In this document: piece after piece, positions 1 to 11,000 of the stretch
How positions within the stretch are numbered: the first letter of the stretch is position 1
Layout of the letters: the number at the start of each line of letters is the position of its first letter
From: Amyelois transitella
Taxonomy: Eukaryota; Arthropoda; Insecta; Lepidoptera; Pyralidae
Assembly: GCF_032362555.1 (NCBI RefSeq)
Contig: NC_083517.1
Location: forward strand, 9,320,001-9,384,000
Length of the DNA: 64,000 bases
Direction of reading: 5' to 3'
Notes under the pieces: generated by a model
Databases searched by the model: none
Told to the model about the DNA's origin: nothing
Seen by the model: the letters and a program-made list of their open reading frames with translations, nothing else
Translations under genes and position numbers: made by a program

Positions 1-1590
1 CTAATTTTGTTATACATATTGTAAACTTGGGGTTTGTATCAGGTGATTGAGCTATAGGATAAGTAGCACAACAATTAGGATCCCAGTGGCATAAAGTGTC
101 AGGTAGCTAGCCCATCACCTTAAAGAAGAATCCCAATTTATTAGCCTTTCCTTTAATACATTACATTATGAAGTATATAAAATAAAGAATTTGAAGTTGA
201 AGTATATATAAGCATACAGTATGAAGATATGGACGCAAGTCTGAAATAAATGATTATTATTATTTGACTTTTACAATCTGCACGGGAAGACAATCAGCTT
301 AATTATTCGACTTACATTTAAAAAGAGAACAGGGTGCGGGCACTTTATGGAAGATATGAGTTCCTTGATGTAAGGGCTTGCTAGAGCTAGCATTACTTGG
401 TGGACTTTCACGAAATGCCCGTCGGCTGCTATTGTCATGTCTACAAATTCTTCAGTCTGTGAATAATAATTAAACTCAATATTAGCACAGCATTAATAAT
501 TGTAAAAGATTTTGATTTTGTGTGAATTCATTTAACTATCTGAGATCAAACATGATTTTGTAATTAGTTGAGGTTTTAGAAATGCTCTGTGAAATACCTG
601 ACTTACAATTGGATAATGATAAAACGGTGTACCACAGGCTCCTCTCTAAAGAGGTGAGGATGTAACTTGGACTAACGTCACAGGATGAAGATGAATATCT
701 GACTTAGGTACTTTTAAGTTGTGGCTTTAGTGCTTAAAACTCGAGGATGCAAGCAGAGCAAGCAATCATATCTTATTAAGCTGATTCTGTACCTTTACTC
801 TCCATCTTTAGGTTTAAAAACTACTTTTTAAGTAGGTCGTTTGCTATAGTGTAGGTATCCAATAGAATAAACAAATTTTACCTGTTGCAAGGAGCTCAAA
901 CCTCTGCAAACATTGCTTCTATAAGCGTCCCATGAAAGGGACACTTTGGATTGCGCCATGGCAGATAAAACCTATTTATATTTGTTTAATAATTTAGTTA
1001 TGTTATGAATTTATTTAATTGTTTTATCTATAAATAAAATAACTTTATTTCAAGAGTACTCGAAACCGCCGAGTTTGCATGAAGAGTTATGAATGTGGAT
1101 GAAGCAAAAGAAGTATGCAGAGATCGTGACAAGTGGAAAGATGTAGCCTCTGCCTACCCCTCCGGGAAAAAGGCGTTATTTTATGGATGGATCAATTTAA
1201 ATAAATATTTAATGAATATGAGTTGGTATCTTGTGCAGAAAACAAAGGCAGAAAAACAACAAACATTATATAGTACCTAAACATTTTATTCTTGACGTTG
1301 ACATTGACAACCAAGCCAATAAATGTTGGTGTTTTGAACAGTGACATTTGATGCATACATTGATGTAATGCACTCAACTATGAATGTCCCTATATAGTCC
1401 CTATATATAAAGTCCCTATATCTTGGTCCCAGTGACTTGATACTATGTGTTTCCACTAATTAGGATCCTTTCATACTTATTTATTTATTATACATTTCTT
1501 CTTATCTCGCTCTCTAGCTTGGAGGTTAGTAATTAAAAAAATAAAATAATTTATAAAGAAAAATTGTTGATATCTGTTTGTAGATATGTA
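1..1590. other. Upstream intergenic DNA, repeat remnants
   Basis: I see no convincing gene here. The region holds a degenerate minus-strand family A fragment (about 92-170), a family C tail fragment (about 625-690), a family D LINE end (1053-1190), and a short array of GTCCCTATATA-like units at about 1384-1430. The 63-aa and 61-aa open frames around 1089-1377 belong to the LINE end or its complement. Confidence 0.6.
1053..1190 (+). mobile_element. Family D: LINE 3' end
   Basis: This is a 5'-truncated copy whose reading frame encodes a C-terminal LINE-type tail (NVDEAKEVCRDRDKWKDV, then SAYPSGKKA), followed by a short GGCGTTATTTTATG-like tail. The A-x-x-x-C-x-D-R-x-x-W spacing resembles the C-termini of non-LTR reverse transcriptases; that assignment is inference. 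Other copies lie at 3003-3117, 9357-9485, 14107-14250 and 26559-26695. Confidence 0.6.
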
Positions 1591-1963
1591 TAAATGGCTT
1601 TTGGCTACACTGGTTTCAAGACAATGGGTAGAACAACTGCGATTACGATAAAGTCACAGACAAAAATTGTAAAGTAAGTGGAGCCTTTTATTGTTTCGGT
1701 ACTTGTCTGGGACCACAAACACATGTCAAATCGGATATGTGTCATTGTCAGATTGAAGCTGAATAGACGTGATTACCCGTTCCCGTCCGGTGCGGTGACT
1801 GAAAATACCTACCCGAGGAAAACAAACAATTTTTAAGACTACTGTTTTTTAAAATTTTTTAGCTGGTCTGTTTATTTATTTTCCCTTGATGTAGATTTTC
1901 TAATTTTTTTAGTAGAGAAAGAATCTACAGTGAGTTTCAAAGTTACTGGTTTACCTATGAATA

Positions 1964-2994
1964 ATGTTTGCTGAGAAAGTAATAGAATTACTGAAAGAAG
2001 CTGAAAGGAATCGGGATACTATTGATCCATTTAACGTAAGTGTTTTTGTATCACCACTTTTGCCGTTATTTGTGTGCTGAGTGGACTGTAATACTAACTT
2101 CCATATATATTTTACATGCTTCTGTTATTTACCATGACCTAAGCCCTTCTTGACATTTTTTATATGTACAGTGGTAAGGTTTGCCTGTCCCTGACTGTAT
2201 ATTTGTTAGCTGCATGTACAACTTCAATGGAATTTTAGAGTGTTTATAAATATTCCATTGGCTCTATTGATATAAGTGTATAAAAAAAATCTTATGGATT
2301 ATCAGGGATGGTGCCTTAAATTATATACTTGCCTATTGAATATGGTGCTACATTGTATTGGAATGTTGAAGTTTGTCTATTATATTCTGTAAAAATTTCA
2401 GGATGATAAAATTAGACAGATTTTGGAAGAAATGAAATTACTCTTCAACCTAAATATGAATGATGCGTAAGTTTAACCGTAATATTCAAAACATCCAATA
2501 ATTACCATTTTATATATCTTATAATCCCACAATTCCGTTTCAGAAATGCATCATCAGATAACAAGTTGTTATGGACCACGATACAAGTAAGACATTCAGC
2601 CTTAGAAAGAAACAAACGCTGTCTTCTCGCTTACCTCTACAGCCGCATGGAAAAAATTAAGACACTTAGATGGGAATTTGGCTCAGTATTACCTCCCGAT
2701 GTCCGAGAATTATTATCAGACGATGAATATACATGGTTCTCAAAATATTCAATGAATCTAGCATCTTACATGCGTTCTCTGGGAGCTGATATTGGCTACA
2801 ATGGTATAGATCTTACGGAAAATTTAAAACCTCCTAAATCATTGTATATTGAAGTGCTTTGTATGTCGGACTATGGAAAGTTGGAGTTGGAAGATGGTGA
2901 TGTGATAATGTTGAAGAAAAATAGCAGACATTTCTTACCTACATCGGAGTGTCAGACATTAATAAGACAGGGTGTTTTGAAACAAATAGTGTAA
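1964..2994 (+). CDS. Psf1: GINS complex subunit Psf1
   Basis: Psf1 is a subunit of the four-protein GINS complex, which with Cdc45 and MCM2-7 forms the replicative helicase in the nucleus. Three exons join in phase: 1964-2035, 2402-2466 and 2544-2994, giving 195 aa, close to the roughly 196 aa of animal Psf1. Introns have GTAAG donors and AG acceptors. The start MFAEKVIELLKEAERNRD matches the family N-terminus. The core carries the Psf1 signature: RNKRC-type (here NKRCLLAYLYSRMEKIK), LRWEFGSVLP, SYMRSLG, LKPPKSLYIEVLC and the C-terminal LKKNSRHFLPTSECQTLIRQG. The upstream ATG at 1964 is the only one that gives the conserved N-terminus. A poly(A) signal AATAAA lies at 3218-3223. A family D fragment begins directly after the stop codon, within the presumed 3' UTR. 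Confidence 0.95.
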
Positions 2995-3000
2995 TAGTTA

Positions 3001-3117
3001 CATACATACATAAAATCACGCCTCTTTCCCAGAGGGGTACGCAGAGCATCATATTGTGGATGAAGCGAAGGAAATATGCAGAGATCGTGGCAAGTGGAAA
3101 GAGGTAGTCTCTGCCTG
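3001..3117 (+). mobile_element. Family D fragment with folded-back tail
   Basis: Positions 3001-3050 read as the reverse complement of the family D tail (TACATACATAAAATCACGCC and onward). They run straight into a forward-oriented piece of the same element (about 3055-3117, GATGAAGCGAAGGAAATATG). The copy is therefore a head-to-tail foldback. It sits just after the Psf1 stop codon and probably forms part of its 3' UTR. Confidence 0.55.
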
Positions 3118-3217
3118 TAATAGTTAATTTATTTTAAATATATGTTTAATGTTTCTTGTAAAAATCTTGTTTAATTTAATGTCAGATGTCATTTGGTACT
3201 ACCAAATATAGAAGTTT

Positions 3218-3223
3218 AATAAA
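3218..3223 (+). terminator. Poly(A) signal for Psf1
   Basis: AATAAA followed by an A-rich run, 224 bases after the Psf1 stop codon. It is the first canonical signal downstream. Confidence 0.5.
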
Positions 3224-3973
3224 AAAAAAATGTTTGTACTTGAGACTATGTTTTTGTTGGTTATGTTAACACTGAGGTTTATTTGTACAGTTACCAGATA
3301 GCTTTGAAATCGAAAATCATGCTTGGCGGCTCATCTCAGTTCAATAAACAAATTGTCATTCATATATCCATACCCCGTAACGTCTATACCGTACACATAA
3401 TAAAATTGTAACTGACCAATGTCTGTACTTGATGTTGTCGAAAAATCGTAAGAGGGGTATTATACTAGTGGGATAATAAAGTACCATTTGCACCAGTAAT
3501 GGTACTCACTGATGGTACAGGGCTCCAGCGGGGAAAAAGTAAACTGAGCTTTTGCTTTTTTTTTTTTAAAGTTAACTTAGCGTTGCTTTTTAAAAAAAGT
3601 GAACTTAACGTTGCTTTTTCCCAGAAATAAGAAACAAAAATAGCTCTTAAAAAGTGTGGCGTTTGCATATTGCGTTGCTATTACGCATCTTCGTGACATT
3701 ATAATAAGTTTTTAACAAATGACGAACGTAGTGTACCTACACATTCTTCTAATGTGATTTCTGTATTAACAACGGTTAATGTTTACATCACAATTGTAAT
3801 ACTTAATGCCTCGCTTAACATTCATGTTTTCTAAGAGACATGCTTGCCGACTTATTGTCACAAAGTACTTAAGCGAATGTACCTAAAGTCATAGGCGTAT
3901 ACGTCAATATTCAATATCATAGGCATAATATTAAATATAGATGCGGCAAGTGATCTGCCAACTGCCAAGTGAG

Positions 3974-4210
3974 TGCCGTGTGGTTTCCGGCCCTCTAGAA
4001 TAGAACCACTTCATATCTTTCTCATGGGTGTCGTAAAAGGCGACTAAAGAAAATGCTTGTAAACTTGGCTAGCAATCTGTCACTATGTATTTGAATCTCA
4101 ATTCCATCATAAGGCCATGCAGCTGAACGTGGCCTTTCAGTCTTTTTAAGACTGATTGCCCTGTCTACCCCGCCAGGGATATAGACGTAACTATATGCAT
4201 GTATGTAGTT
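3974..4210 (+). mobile_element. Family A SINE-like copy
   Basis: Near full length. It begins GTGCCGTGTGGTTTCCGGC, has the internal TGTCGTAAAAGGCGACTAA and GCTGAACGTGGCC blocks, and ends TATAGACGTAACTATATGC followed by a TATG tail. Confidence 0.75.
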
Positions 4211-5029
4211 AGTGATCTACCCTCTCTGATTCTCTTTTCGCGTCTTTGTACCCTGATATTTAGGTACAAGTTAAGGATTTTCCAAGCAAGGCCATCTCAA
4301 GCACTTACACGAATTAAGGACATGTGTGTCATTGGACACTCAATTGTAAAATTGGACAACAAACCTTAAGTATTTCACCTTCAAATGTCAAGAAATGGTC
4401 TAAATGTATTAATAATTCTTGGTTTTTAATGCAATATGCTGAAACATCGGCGGTCTATCTAGTCTTTATCTATGAACAATATCGTAATTATTAGGGTTCC
4501 GATTTCTGAGTAAACGTATATATAAGTATAATAACAAAATATCGGGTTTGACATATAGATGGGTATAGTCTGACATCCGCCCTCGATATGATTGGTGTTG
4601 ACCGCCACCAAAGGGAAGATCTTCCGCCAGGCCATCGATACAAAATTTAATACAAAATTGTTTAGTGTTTCAGCCGTTTAATCGTAACAGACAGTCAGTC
4701 AGACATTCGTATTTGTTAATACAAATGCGAATGTCTGTCTGTCTGTCTGGTCTCTGGTTATACGGAACAATAACCTTAATTTTTACTTTATTCTTGGCTA
4801 TCTGGCTTGAACACCTGTTAAACATTTACTTAGCTTATTCACTAAAGTCTAAGTAAGTATCACTTCGGAGGTCAAAGGTTTGAATGTTGTGGTAAAAATA
4901 AATTCAGGTGTAGCAACATTCGCGGGATTAAGTACTTTAATGCTGCTGGCTATTTTAGGCTGAAGTAAATTGTTTGTTATCAAATGCTTTTTGTTTGGCA
5001 ACTTACTATGTAGGTATTTTGTAGCGGGA

Positions 5030-5412
5030 GCGACGCTTCGGGTTCTACCGCCACAAGGAAGATCTTTCGTCAGGCTATTACTTGGGGAACCGCGGCTCCG
5101 ACGATGTTGAGTCGGAGGTTGTACTTATGCTCCGTTCCGTGAAATCTTTTCTTGCGCGATTTAGCATACGCGCTGTGATAGGCTTGGTGGCGTGTGACGT
5201 TTGAGATGTCGCAATAGGCATTTCGCTGCTATTGGATGAGCGCGTTGTATTCTAACTGTAATTGGCTGATGGCGTGTGACGTAAGTGATGTCCCCCGCCA
5301 CATACTTATAGAGACTTTTAATCTCTCTCTCTCTCTCTCTCTCTCTCATCAAGGCGTTTCTAGCGTTTGCATTTTCAGATTTTTGTTCACTCAAATTTTA
5401 TAAGAAAATAAA
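5030..5412 (+). repeat. LTR-like promoter-bearing segment
   Basis: Two direct repeats of GGCGTGTGACGT (5189-5200, 5271-5282) contain a CRE-like TGACGT core. Two inverted CCAAT boxes (ATTGG at 5231-5235 and 5261-5265) lie between them. A TATA-like CTTATAGA follows at about 5306, then a TC microsatellite (about 5324-5347), then AATAAA at 5407-5412. This order is that of an LTR promoter plus poly(A) signal. No terminal TG...CA pair was defined, so a solo LTR is only a possibility; it could also be a promoter fragment. Confidence 0.35.
5324..5347. repeat. TC microsatellite
   Basis: About twelve TC dinucleotides in a row. Confidence 0.9.
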
Positions 5413-5432
5413 GAACCTTTTCGATATTAGTT

Positions 5433-5660
5433 TGTCGTGTGATTCCCGGTACTTTAGGAAAGGACCACTCCATCTCTAAAAGTCGTAAAAGGCGACTAAG
5501 GGATAGGCTAATAAACTTGGAATTTTAGGCGACCGGCTAGGAACCTGTCTCTATTTGAATCGCGATTCCTTCATTTAGCCAATCAGGTAAACGTGACCTT
5601 TCAGTCTTTGTAAGGCTCTGGCTCTGTCTACCCCGTAATGGATAAATACGTGATTTATGT
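5433..5660 (+). mobile_element. Family A copy
   Basis: Begins CGTGTGATTCCCGGTAC and ends at a short, degraded GATTTATGTTTG tail. Several internal deletions are visible. Confidence 0.65.
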
Positions 5661-5924
5661 TTGTTTTGTGTAATTTTTTTGGAAATAAGATTCTGTGCTT
5701 TCAATAACTATTGTTAGCTGAAATTGATTTGGAAATTAGGGGGCGTGACGGCCGTCAAACATGTTGAGACGTTTTCAGCAATTACATTCACGTTTTACTG
5801 ACGAGAGAACCCAGGACAAGGTTATCCTAGCATAAATTAGGTGAAGACTTCCAAATACCTAAGTGTGAAAAGGGGCTGCACAATAAAGATTAAACTATCT
5901 TCTTCCTACTGGCTTTTTAGTTCC

Positions 5925-6020
5925 AGCCACCTCAACACTCTGAAGAGGAGCCCGGGGTACGCCTCTGACCATGGATTCTGGATTGGATGAGTCAGGTTTT
6001 CGCAGCGAGTCGTGGTAAAA
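5925..6020 (-). mobile_element. Family C SINE fragment
   Basis: Tail half only, reading GAGGAGCCCGGGGTACGCC and CCATGGATTCTGGATTGG on the plus strand, as in the complete copy at 12435-12800. Confidence 0.5.
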
Positions 6021-6040
6021 AGAGCGAACAATATTCAAAT

Positions 6041-6230
6041 GACTGAAAGGCCACGTTCAGCTGTTTGACATAATGATAGAATTGACATTCAAATAGTGAC
6101 AGGTTGCTAGCCCATCGCCTAAAAGAAAAATCCCAAGTTTATAAGCCTATCCTTTGGTCGCCTTTTACGTCTTCCATGGGACAAGATGGAGTGGTCCTAT
6201 TCTTTTTTTAAGGTGCCGGGAGCCACACGT
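6041..6230 (-). mobile_element. Family A copy, lacking its tail
   Basis: Reverse-oriented. It runs from the GGCCACGTTCAGCTG block to GGTGCCGGGAGCCACACG; the TATG-tail end is missing. Confidence 0.65.
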
Positions 6231-6380
6231 GTAGGTATGTAAGTCTAAGTTATCCACATAAATGATGATGATGTAACTGTTCAGATAAATATCTAATAAT
6301 AATTAAGCAAGCGACCACGTGCACATACACGTGCACCTCACGCCTATCCGTAGATCTAGTCGTCAACTTCATTGTAAGTG

Positions 6381-6562
6381 AAAGATTTACTTAAAGATTA
6401 ACTTAAAGATTTACTTGAAGATTTACTTAAAGATTTACTTAAAGATTTACTTAAAGATTTACTTAAAGATTTACTTAAAGATTTACTTAAAGATTTACTT
6501 AAAGATTTACTTTAAGATTTACTTAAAGATTTATTTAAAGATTTACTTAAAGATTAACTTAA
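6381..6562. repeat. 12-bp minisatellite
   Basis: About fifteen tandem units of AAAGATTTACTT with a few substitutions. The 12-bp period is a multiple of three, so it produces an artificial open frame of K-I-Y-L repeats that should not be taken for a protein. Confidence 0.9.
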
Positions 6563-6774
6563 GTACAAATCAAATAAAGGTGACAACGGAACTTTATTGG
6601 TTACGATTCCCACCACTGAGGGATAAAGCAACTAATTTCTTCTCAGTGTCCACGAGTAGGATCCAACGGAAAGATTTCAGTAGCGTAGTCCTGGTACTGG
6701 TGGATATAAAAAAAATCTCGATGTCAAAAAAGTGGGGGAATCGCGAATAAAGGGGTTTTCCCACTTGAGTCTTC

Positions 6775-6935
6775 ACCATTCTGGCGAGGAATCCAAGGAC
6801 TGCCTGTGACCACGATCTTGGAGTAGGATAAGTAAGGTTTTTACACGAAGCTACTCGTATTCACGCTTGACCTCCGAGAACAGTTGCTTGCAGGTTTCCT
6901 CACGATGTTTTACTTTACTGTACGAGCTAATTAAT
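6775..6935 (-). mobile_element. Family C SINE fragment
   Basis: Contains the conserved TTTTTACACGAAGCTACTCG and GCAGGTTTCCTCACGATG blocks on the plus strand. Degenerate. Confidence 0.45.
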
Positions 6936-7319
6936 TAAGAGCGAATTAATTAAATATTAATCCAAACAATCAAACTTGCACGTAACTTGAAGTTGGGAAA
7001 GGATAAAAGTGTAATTCTATAAGTAAAATATTTAGGTATACCTACAGATAGATACACATTTCACAGATGAGATTCTTATGTCAGTGCAGATTATATAATG
7101 CTGCGTAGACGCAAGCGAGCACTCAGGCCGATTTTTACAAATCAATCATCTGAATAGGGGAGTAAAGTTCATAGAAAAATCATGAATTGAACTTTTTAAT
7201 TTAGTACTCAGGTTCCGTATATATAATCGTCTTATAATTTTCTTGTTTTTAATTATTTTCCATGTACTTATTATCATATTTAAAATTGTAGGCAAGTATC
7301 ATATCTAAGTTCTTATTTT

Positions 7320-7482
7320 GCCTTACGGGATAGACAATGTCAGTAGATCCAAGACTTGAGATTCAAATAGTGACAGGTTGCTAGCCCATCGCCTAAAAAA
7401 AGAATCCCAAGTTTGTAAGCATATCCCTTAGTCGCCTTTTACGACATCCGTGGAAAAAAGATGGAGTACCACACGGCAATTT
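7320..7482 (-). mobile_element. Family A copy with internal deletion
   Basis: The segment between the tail block and the GAGATTCAAATAGTGACAGG block is deleted. It ends at ACCACACGGCAA. Confidence 0.6.
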
Positions 7483-7604
7483 CTTGTTGCTCCCATTGGA
7501 ATTTGTTTTCCGACGGATGGCTGTGTATGTATTGAAATAAGTATGTTCAGTAGGTAACTACTTTACGCTGAAAAGTAAATCCGTCGGTTTTTATGTCATA
7601 CTTC

Positions 7605-7712
7605 TTTATCTGAACGTGGCCAATCAGTCTTTTCGGGGTAGACAGAGCCAACAGGGCTCTGTCTACCCCGAAAGGAATAAAGACGTGATTATATGTATAC
7701 TTATGTAAGTAT
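7605..7712 (+). mobile_element. Family A fragment containing a perfect hairpin
   Basis: The 3' half of family A, from CTGAACGTGGCC to GTGATTATATGTATAC. Its normal loop region is replaced by a perfect 19-bp inverted repeat (7631-7649 against 7655-7673, loop of 5). Confidence 0.7.
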
Positions 7713-8057
7713 GTATTTAACCCTAACCTATAGGGTCTATATCTACATAGATTTAGCCAACAGTCTCGAAAATATTGAATGATCACGTTTATAGGTATAA
7801 TTATCTCCTTTAAATGTAAACTTGGAAAATAAATGATTTAAGGAAATAAAAAAACTGTATTAGCTCCGTGGACTATGATCTCTAAAAGTTCTTTCGAAAA
7901 CGCGCGAGGTACCCCAATAGTGAATAAGAACTGAAGGCAGATTCTTTATGTACTTGGTACAAATACAACGACTCGGCCTATTTCAGTTTAGGCGCTTCAG
8001 CGACTCACACCTACCATCCTTTTTTTTAAATAGTGTGAGATAAGTTAACTAGTTGAA

Positions 8058-11000
8058 ATGGTATATGAATCAGTGGCTAGGAAAATATGGGAATTCAAAT
8101 CCACACGTAAGTACCGAATTTTTCACGATTTTTTTACATCATATAGGTATTTTTTTTTAATTGCGATGCGCACTAATATTTATAATGTACCTACTTTCAA
8201 GCTGGTTGTCTATGGTTCAATTTATTTACTATTTAGAAATGAATCATAAAAAAACAATTGAATTTATACATTAATTTAATGTTTTTTTGGGCTATTATTA
8301 TTTATTCGCTAAATATGCCTAGTAAGTTTAGTCAAAGCATGTTTATTTAGTGACTTTATTAAAAACTAGCTGTGCCCATGACTTCGTCCGCGTGGAATAG
8401 TTATTTTGGGCATCATTGAAGCCCTCAAGGATGAACGATTTACTCCGTTTTTTACACATTTTCCATTATTTCTTCGCTCCTAAAAGTTACAGCGTTATGT
8501 TATATAGCCTAAAGCCTTCCTCGATAAATGGTCACTTTAACAAAAAAAGAATTTTTCAATTCGAATCAGTAGTTCCTGAGATCAGCGCGTTCAAACAAAC
8601 ATCATTCGTAATTCATTTCTTTGTTATATGTACAGAGTGGATTTATTTTCTAAGCAAGTTAAATTCAAAAATCTGATCAATTTTCGAAGAAGTTAGCAAA
8701 AATATTTTATGAAAGTTGGACCAAAAATTTTTTAAGGTTTGTGGTCCATATGATCAAAGTTATTCTGAATTTTTTGAAAATAGCAGATATAATTTCAACT
8801 TCTTTCGTCTCGAACATACTCCGAGGCTAACTCAATCTGTATAGGTATTATGTATACTTTCTTATGTCAAAAAAACTTACATTTATTTGAGGCTATCCTC
8901 GGACCACCTCTCTGGAGAGGAGAGAGGTGAGTACGCTACCGGGACTAACCACGGGATGACGATTTACACACTTACTCGTTTAATATAATGAGCAACTTCA
9001 TACTAAAAGGCTCACTTTATTTTGTTATTTATTATTTTGAGTTGCGTTTTGAAGTCTTATCGCCTTTTTTAAAACGTTTAATTTTTATAAATTTATAATT
9101 GGAATTGTCGCAAAAAAAAATTACAAATCTTGAAGATTTCTCTCAATAGTTATTGAAGAGTCACATGGTGATCTCCGAAGAGATTCATCAGGGCCACAGC
9201 TTCACCCATGGTACATAGGTATAATAGCGCCGGGAAATATTGTACGTTTTTAACGTTGAAAGAATTATCATGATTGCTTCAGTGTTTCCGAAGATTAGTC
9301 CTTACAAAGAAACAAACAAACAATCAAAGTTACAAAGTTTACACTTGATAAACTACTAAGCTTGCATGAAGAGAGTTATAAATGTGGATGAAGCGAAGGA
9401 AGTGTGCAGAGATCGTGGCAAGTGGAAAGAGATATCTGCCTACCCCTCCGCGTAAGAGGCGTGATTTTATGTATGTGTGTATGTAAACTAATAAGTAATA
9501 TGGACAATCTATTTGAAGACATTAGCTATACTGGAAACGCCCCATGAAATTAAGTGGATAGTGGAGTCGTTTTTAACAAAGCTGCGTACATAAAAACAAA
9601 TTTTCATAGGTACTAGTTACATGAATACTATTTATAGATACTACAGGTATTAAACGCGCACATAACGAACCTTTATTTTACCTTAAAAACGTCCGAGATA
9701 AAATAATGGATCGTTAAGTGCGCGTTCAATATAGGTATGTAGTATTTATAAATTGTATAATGCAACTCGCGAAGTTTAAAATCAGTTGTAGGTACTACAT
9801 GAAATTCACATCAGGGTCGAACACAGAACCTTCTATTTTTAAAGTCGTTTAAAAATGGCGCGAAGCGTAAAATGATGAAAAATTCCGATGTACCGAATCA
9901 TTGTTACAAGCCGAAGTGCAGGAAAGTATTTGTAGGTCAATCAGTTCGTAAAAAAAAAAACATTAACATGGAAAACATGAAAAACTAATCCATTATGCAA
10001 ATTTAAATGTCAAAGTCAAAGTTAAGTTTTCTATTAATTTTCCTTGTCGCATTTCTGTGTAACCATAGGTAGCTTATTAAAATTTAAATGAATGGATTTT
10101 TATTTTTAAATTAACTAATTGTCTGTCATCCTATAGGAAATAAGTGCTTCATTGCATTATTTTACCTAGAGCAATAAGGTTATAGAAATAAGGTTAACAG
10201 ATTGGTGAAAATAACCACACCATCCCCCGTAGCATGGCAAGAAGGACGCCATTTTTATTACGAGAATAATTATCAAAAGACAGGCTGATATGTAATTTGG
10301 CAATTGGCTATGCGACTAGCAACCTATCACTTAATTAATTTAAATTTAATTTTGAAGCCAACCTCGTGGCCTTTCAGTTTTTTTTAAGACCGTTGGCATA
10401 ACACTGGTTTAAAAAAAAAAAACTTTATTCTAATTCTTATCATTCTCATTTCTTTTTTAACCACTATATTTTATTAAATAAATTAATATATACGGGACAA
10501 ATTACACTGATTGAGTTAGCCTCGAAGTAAGTTCGAAACTTGTGTTACGAGATACTAACTCAACGATACTATATTTTATAACAAATACTTATATAGATAA
10601 ACATCCAAGACCCAGACCAATCAGAAAAAGTTCTTTTTTTTTACTTTGCTAAGACATATCTTAAGTAGACCCCGCAAGAAATTGCCTAGTCTCTCCATGG
10701 TTTTCATTTGCATTAGGAGGGGTCTTGTTTTGACCGTCCAGTTGTCGGATTCTGGCTTATGAAACAAAAGGTCCCGGGTTTAAGCCCCGGTTAGGTCATG
10801 ATTGAAGATGAAAAGAATCAGTATTGTTAATTTGGTATCTCGTAATACAAGTCTTACTTCGAGGCTAGTTCAAAATGTGTAGTTTTTCCCGTAAAAAAAT
10901 GCTTCACTGCAGACGATGTACCCTTGCGTGAGAAAATAATGACCAACAGACCTATACATTTACTCCTTAACGTTGACAAGGCAAGGCATATGTCTTATCT

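Larger units (their letters stand above)
3224..8057. other. Intergenic DNA between Psf1 and the elongase
   Basis: No gene was recognised. The contents are family A copies (itemised), family C fragments, a 12-bp minisatellite, an LTR-like segment at about 5030-5412, and a short direct duplication at about 3560-3625 (two copies of a GTTAACTTAGCGTTGC-like motif). The short open frames here (for example 3465-3668, 5161-5394, 6415-6750) are low-complexity or repeat-derived. Confidence 0.6.

Noticed and set aside
1594-1680. Short ATG frame (MAFGYTGFKTMG...) ending before a GTAAGTG donor
   Set aside because: Looks exon-like but no partner exon in phase and no recognised domain was found; it may be part of an unspliced Psf1 leader or chance.
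6415-6750. 111-aa open frame of K-I-Y-L repeats
   Set aside because: Pure product of a 12-bp minisatellite whose period is a multiple of three.
8416-8676. 86-aa open frame, and similar ones at 35326-35553
   Set aside because: Translations of the Helitron-like family E consensus, which is non-coding.
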